Below are positions 4,613-8,150 of a DNA stretch of 8,150 bases, piece by piece. The notes beneath the pieces were generated by a model. That model saw only the letters and a program-made list of their open reading frames with translations, ran no database searches and was not told the DNA's origin. Where the stretch lies: assembly GCA_029268165.1 (NCBI GenBank), contig JAJUGM010000140.1, forward strand, positions 1 to 8,150. The letters run 5' to 3'. Within the stretch, counting starts at the first letter, position 1, and every line of letters begins with the position of its first letter. Source of the DNA: Bacteroidota bacterium (lineage in GTDB: Bacteria > Bacteroidota > Bacteroidia > Bacteroidales > UBA10428). A program made the translations under genes and the position numbers.

Positions 4613-7600
4613 ATGGCTAAGCTTAAAATTATAAGAGCATCGGCAGGCTCGGGGAAAACGTTTACGCTTACGCGCGAATATCTTAAGATGGCTTTACGGA
4701 ACCCTGATGCATACCGGCATATACTGGCTGTTACATTCACAAATAAAGCCACTGCTGAAATGAAAAGCCGGCTGGTAAGTGAATTATTTCGGTTGTCGTC
4801 GGGTGAAGAATTAAAGTATTTGCCTGATTTCATGGAAACATTCAAAATACCAGAGGAAGTTATAAGAAAAAAAGCCGGTATCGTATTACAAAAAATATTG
4901 CATAATTATTCACGCTTTTATGTAAGTACTATCGATAGTTTTTTTCAGTATATTATACGTTCATTTACCCGTGAAATAGGCATCCAGAGCGGATATACCA
5001 TTGAGCTCGATACCGATGCAGTTCTTATTGACCTGATTGACCGCCTGCAGGAAGAAACAAAAATTAATAAAACCTTGTTGCACTGGCTTGTTGATTTTGC
5101 ACGCGATAAAATTGAGAAAGGCCAAACATGGAATTTCAAGAATGATATTGCAATCCTGGGACGACAGTTATTCAGCGAGCGTTTTAAAACATTCAGTCAG
5201 TCGCTGATGAAAAAACTGGCTGATAAAGATTTTATGAAAACATACCAGCAGCAGCTATTTGGCATCATGAAATCGTTTGAAAAAAACATGATTGCCTATG
5301 CGTCAGAGGGAACTGAGATGATAAAAGCAGCAGGTTTACAAACTGATGATTTTGTTTATGGTATGGCAGGCCCTGCTGGATATTTATTAAAAACTTCAGC
5401 AGGCAATATTGCTGAACCTGGTGTAAGAGCGAGAAATGCAACGGGATCAGCTGATAGATGGTATAAAAAAAATTCACCGAAGAAAAATCAGATTGAGGCA
5501 TTATGCAATAAAGGACTACTAAAGGTTATGGAAAAGCTGGTACAATATTTTGACAATCATAGCAGCGAATATTATACATCCGGCGCTATACTTAAAAACA
5601 TCTATTCACTGGGTATTCTTGCTGACCTTGCCAAGCACCTTTATAATTATTGCAATGAAAATAATGTGTTTGTCCTGTCTGAAGCTTCTTCGTTTCTTTT
5701 TCAGGTGATCGATCAGAATGATGCCCCTTTTGTATATGAAAAAGCAGGAAATCATTTTCATCATTTTATGATTGACGAGTTTCAGGATACCTCGGTGATG
5801 CAATGGAACAATTTCAAACCCCTGATCAGTAACAGCCTTTCACAGGATTATGACAATCTGCTGGTTGGGGATGTAAAGCAATCGATTTACCGCTGGCGTA
5901 ACAGCAACTGGGAAATTCTTGCCCATGCTGTTGAAAACGATTTCTACCGGCAAGGGCTTTTATTTGAAACATTAAAATATAATTACAGAAGCCTGAAAAA
6001 TATTATTGAATTTAACAATTCCTTTTTTGCAGCAGCTTCGGTTATGCTTCAGCAACATTTTGACCACCATGCAAGCGAAGCCGGAGTTGAAATTGATAAA
6101 AACCTCAAAAATTCAATTACAAAAAATTTTGCAGATGCTTTTCAGCAACCCGGAGATATTAAAAAAGCAGGCGGACAGGTGAAAATTTCCTTTATTGATA
6201 AAAAGGATTTTGAACAGTTATTGCCTGAAAGATTGATTTCGCTTATTGATCACCTGCTGGCATCTGGATACAAAGCCGGAGATATTGCAGTTATTACCCG
6301 CAGGAATGATGAGGCCAAAAACATAACCGATATTCTGCTTAACCTGAAAAACCGTACTGACGGATCACCTTACAAACCTGATGTAATATCTGATGAAACC
6401 CTTTTCTTATCTTCATCTTCTGCGGTCCGGTTTCTGATTGGCATTATTAAGTTAATTCTCAGGCCTAATGATACAGTTAACAGATATTATTTGCTCAGGG
6501 AATATGCGCATTACCTCTCCCCCCTGCACAAAAATATCCTTACTGAAAATCCTGATCTTTCTGATAATTACCTTTATAGTGTTTTCCCGCCGTCTTTCAG
6601 AACTTTATTAGAGAATGCCGGCAATTACTCACTTTTTGAAATCATCGAAAACCTTATATGCATGTTCAGGCTTGGCACATTTGAAGGTGAGATAGTTTAC
6701 CTTCAGGCATTGCAGGATCAGGTGCTTGAATTCACACATAGAAAATCACCCTCATTCATTGATTTTATAGATTTCTGGGAAGAATCGGGTTCACAGAAAT
6801 CTGTTACTGTTTCAGGAAAGCATGATGCCATAAGGGTATTAACAATACACAAGGCCAAGGGGCTTGAATTCCCTGTGGTTATCCTCCCGTTTTGCAACTG
6901 GAATCTTACTGATACTAAAAATAGACCTATAATCTGGTGCCAGCCTTTACGCAGTCCGTTTAACCAGCTTGACCTTGTTCCTGTTTATTTCAGTACAAAA
7001 CTAGCACAAACCGACTTCAGCAGGGAATATTATGAGGAATTGATGAAACAGTACATTGACAACCTCAATCTTTTATATGTTGCATTCTCAAGGGCAAAAG
7101 AAGGATTATACTGTTTTTCGGAATTATCTGAAAAAGAAGAATTTACAACTGTATCTGCACTACTGGCTGCAATAATTACAAAAACAGACATAAATAATAA
7201 TCACCCCGGCACCTGGTTTGGCAATTATTTTAACACATCGGAACAGACATTCGACTTCGGTGAACTACCCAAAGACAGAAAAACGGAAAAACCTGATGAG
7301 CACGCCGAATTAGTCGGAAACCGGTATCATGTTATTGATGCACGCAATCATATTTCTCTGGCTTTTAAGGAAAGAATAATGATTGAGCCCGTTACAGGAA
7401 AAATTGAAAGGCCGGTTTCTGAAGGCCTGTTAATGCATGAAATATTTTCGAGGCTGCATTATGCCAAAGACATAACAATGGTATTAAATGCAATGCTAAT
7501 AGAAGGAAAAATTACGCAGGCTGAAGCAGATATTTTGCATACCACATTGCAAGGCATGTTTTCTGATATTCAGGTACAAAGCTGGTTTTCGGGCAACTGG

Positions 7601-7849
7601 AAGATATTAACCGAAACAGAGTTCATACTTCCGGGAGGTGCTATTAAGAGACCTGACCGGGTGTTGGTGAAGGATGACAGAGCTATAGTTATTGATTTCA
7701 AATTCGGCAGGGAGATGGAAGATAGCCATCGCCGGCAGGTTGACTCATATCGTAATCTTCTGGTAATTATGGGTTACCGTCATGTAGAGGCATGGCTCTG
7801 GTATGTAACGCTTGATAAGATAGTGCAGGTACAAGTAAACGATCAGTAG
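4613..7849 (+). CDS. UvrD/AddA-type ATP-dependent helicase fused to PD-(D/E)XK nuclease
   Basis: This 1078-residue superfamily 1 helicase-nuclease of the AddA/RecB type probably processes DNA double-strand ends for homologous recombination in the cytoplasm. Helicase motifs in order are Walker A ASAGSGKT (9-16), Ia AVTFTNKATAEM (39-50), Ic VSTIDSF (104-110), Walker B DEFQDTS (388-394), III LLVGDVKQSIYRWR (416-429), IV YNYRS (456-460), V LTIHKAKGLEFPVVILP (743-759) and VI LYVAFSRAKEGLYCF (821-835). The C-terminal nuclease shows GLLMHEIF with His942, RPDRVLV with Asp1015, VIDFKFG with Asp1028 and Lys1030, then QVDSY from Gln1042. All catalytic residues appear intact. The protein lacks an N-terminal Q-motif extension, as in Bacteroidota AddA-like proteins. 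The AddB partner, often encoded next door, is not in the window. AddA is the best reading; a stand-alone RecB-like nuclease is the alternative, so no symbol is assigned. Confidence 0.92.
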   Translation: MAKLKIIRASAGSGKTFTLTREYLKMALRNPDAYRHILAVTFTNKATAEMKSRLVSELFRLSSGEELKYLPDFMETFKIPEEVIRKKAGIVLQKILHNYSRFYVSTIDSFFQYIIRSFTREIGIQSGYTIELDTDAVLIDLIDRLQEETKINKTLLHWLVDFARDKIEKGQTWNFKNDIAILGRQLFSERFKTFSQSLMKKLADKDFMKTYQQQLFGIMKSFEKNMIAYASEGTEMIKAAGLQTDDFVYGMAGPAGYLLKTSAGNIAEPGVRARNATGSADRWYKKNSPKKNQIEALCNKGLLKVMEKLVQYFDNHSSEYYTSGAILKNIYSLGILADLAKHLYNYCNENNVFVLSEASSFLFQVIDQNDAPFVYEKAGNHFHHFMIDEFQDTSVMQWNNFKPLISNSLSQDYDNLLVGDVKQSIYRWRNSNWEILAHAVENDFYRQGLLFETLKYNYRSLKNIIEFNNSFFAAASVMLQQHFDHHASEAGVEIDKNLKNSITKNFADAFQQPGDIKKAGGQVKISFIDKKDFEQLLPERLISLIDHLLASGYKAGDIAVITRRNDEAKNITDILLNLKNRTDGSPYKPDVISDETLFLSSSSAVRFLIGIIKLILRPNDTVNRYYLLREYAHYLSPLHKNILTENPDLSDNYLYSVFPPSFRTLLENAGNYSLFEIIENLICMFRLGTFEGEIVYLQALQDQVLEFTHRKSPSFIDFIDFWEESGSQKSVTVSGKHDAIRVLTIHKAKGLEFPVVILPFCNWNLTDTKNRPIIWCQPLRSPFNQLDLVPVYFSTKLAQTDFSREYYEELMKQYIDNLNLLYVAFSRAKEGLYCFSELSEKEEFTTVSALLAAIITKTDINNNHPGTWFGNYFNTSEQTFDFGELPKDRKTEKPDEHAELVGNRYHVIDARNHISLAFKERIMIEPVTGKIERPVSEGLLMHEIFSRLHYAKDITMVLNAMLIEGKITQAEADILHTTLQGMFSDIQVQSWFSGNWKILTETEFILPGGAIKRPDRVLVKDDRAIVIDFKFGREMEDSHRRQVDSYRNLLVIMGYRHVEAWLWYVTLDKIVQVQVNDQ

Positions 7850-8005
7850 ATAGAATACTATTGTTATTTAAATATTTTCTTAATTATGAACTTCAATCGC
7901 CTGTTATTTATTTAATTTTTATTTAAAATTAAAAAAAATGACAAAAACTATCAAACTTAAAACCTGACTGAATATAAAATTCCATTTGTACTTAGAGACT
8001 TGGAA

Positions 8006-8150
8006 ATGGCATTTAATTCAGCAACCCGTGAAAGAAACTCTCTGGAAAAAGTCAAATATTGGCAAATAATTATTACTACTGGTTTAATTAGTTTTATATT
8101 TGGCAGTGAAAACGTAAATCCGAACTTAGCTTTCATTATTCTTGTAATCA
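8006..8150 (+). CDS. 5' part of an unrecognised membrane protein, cut by the window end
   Basis: An open frame runs from ATG 8006 to the window end, 48 codons without a stop. It reads MAFNSATRERNSLEKVKYW and then a hydrophobic stretch (QIIITTGLISFIFG), with a second one starting (NLAFIILVI), so it looks like an integral membrane protein with a short charged N-terminal segment. The family is not recognised. The same frame stays open upstream to 7961 (NLTEYKIPFVLRDLE), which also looks coding but has no ATG. A plausible original start at 7938 is in another frame, so the N-terminus may be frameshifted. No Shine-Dalgarno site precedes 8006. Confidence 0.5.
   Translation, partial: MAFNSATRERNSLEKVKYWQIIITTGLISFIFGSENVNPNLAFIILVI

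Noticed and set aside
7911..7933. AT-only inverted repeat TTTAATTTT / AAAATTAAA after the helicase gene
   Set aside because: It has no GC pairs and is followed by A's, not T's, on the + strand. In this very AT-rich gap such a pairing is expected by chance, so it is not called a terminator.

Overview
The window looks like chromosomal DNA from a member of the Bacteroidota. The evidence is AT-rich sequence, mostly missing Shine-Dalgarno sites, two isolated TAnnTTTG boxes, heptameric intergenic repeats, and proteins in the style of that phylum. The latter are a eukaryote-like 545-residue P5C dehydrogenase, a DUF4153-like membrane protein, and an AddA-type helicase-nuclease that begins directly at its Walker A motif. 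All supported genes are on the + strand. I see no rRNA, tRNA, CRISPR array, transposase or phage gene.

Layout: 1-96 holds a degenerate 7-bp tandem array. 208-1845 encodes L-glutamate gamma-semialdehyde dehydrogenase (pruA type), the second step of proline catabolism. 1846-2224 is a structured, gene-free gap: two more 7-bp arrays around an 18-bp perfect palindrome, then two inverted repeats, a possible promoter box and a leader hairpin. 2225-2821 encodes a small membrane-anchored or lipidated protein with a laminin-B (domain IV)-like domain. 2822-3132 has no convincing gene but holds a 12-bp direct repeat, a TAnnTTTG box and an inverted repeat. 3133-4392 encodes a polytopic membrane protein with a charged N-terminal region. 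4393-4612 carries overlapping, mutually exclusive inverted repeats. 4613-7849 encodes a 1078-residue UvrD/AddA-type helicase fused to a PD-(D/E)XK nuclease, with the only good Shine-Dalgarno site in the window. 8006-8150 is the 5' part of a further membrane protein whose N-terminus appears to be broken by a one-base frameshift near 7960.

The genes do not form an obvious pathway. Gaps of roughly 160 to 380 bp separate them, so they are probably independent transcription units: proline catabolism, a surface or periplasmic protein, a membrane protein, and double-strand-break repair. No defence island or clearly new system is visible. The most interesting material is intergenic: the heptamer arrays bracketing pruA in opposite orientation, the composite repeat-palindrome-repeat element, the operator-like dyad before the laminin-B protein, the 32-bp-spaced direct repeat before the membrane protein, and the likely frameshift at the right end.
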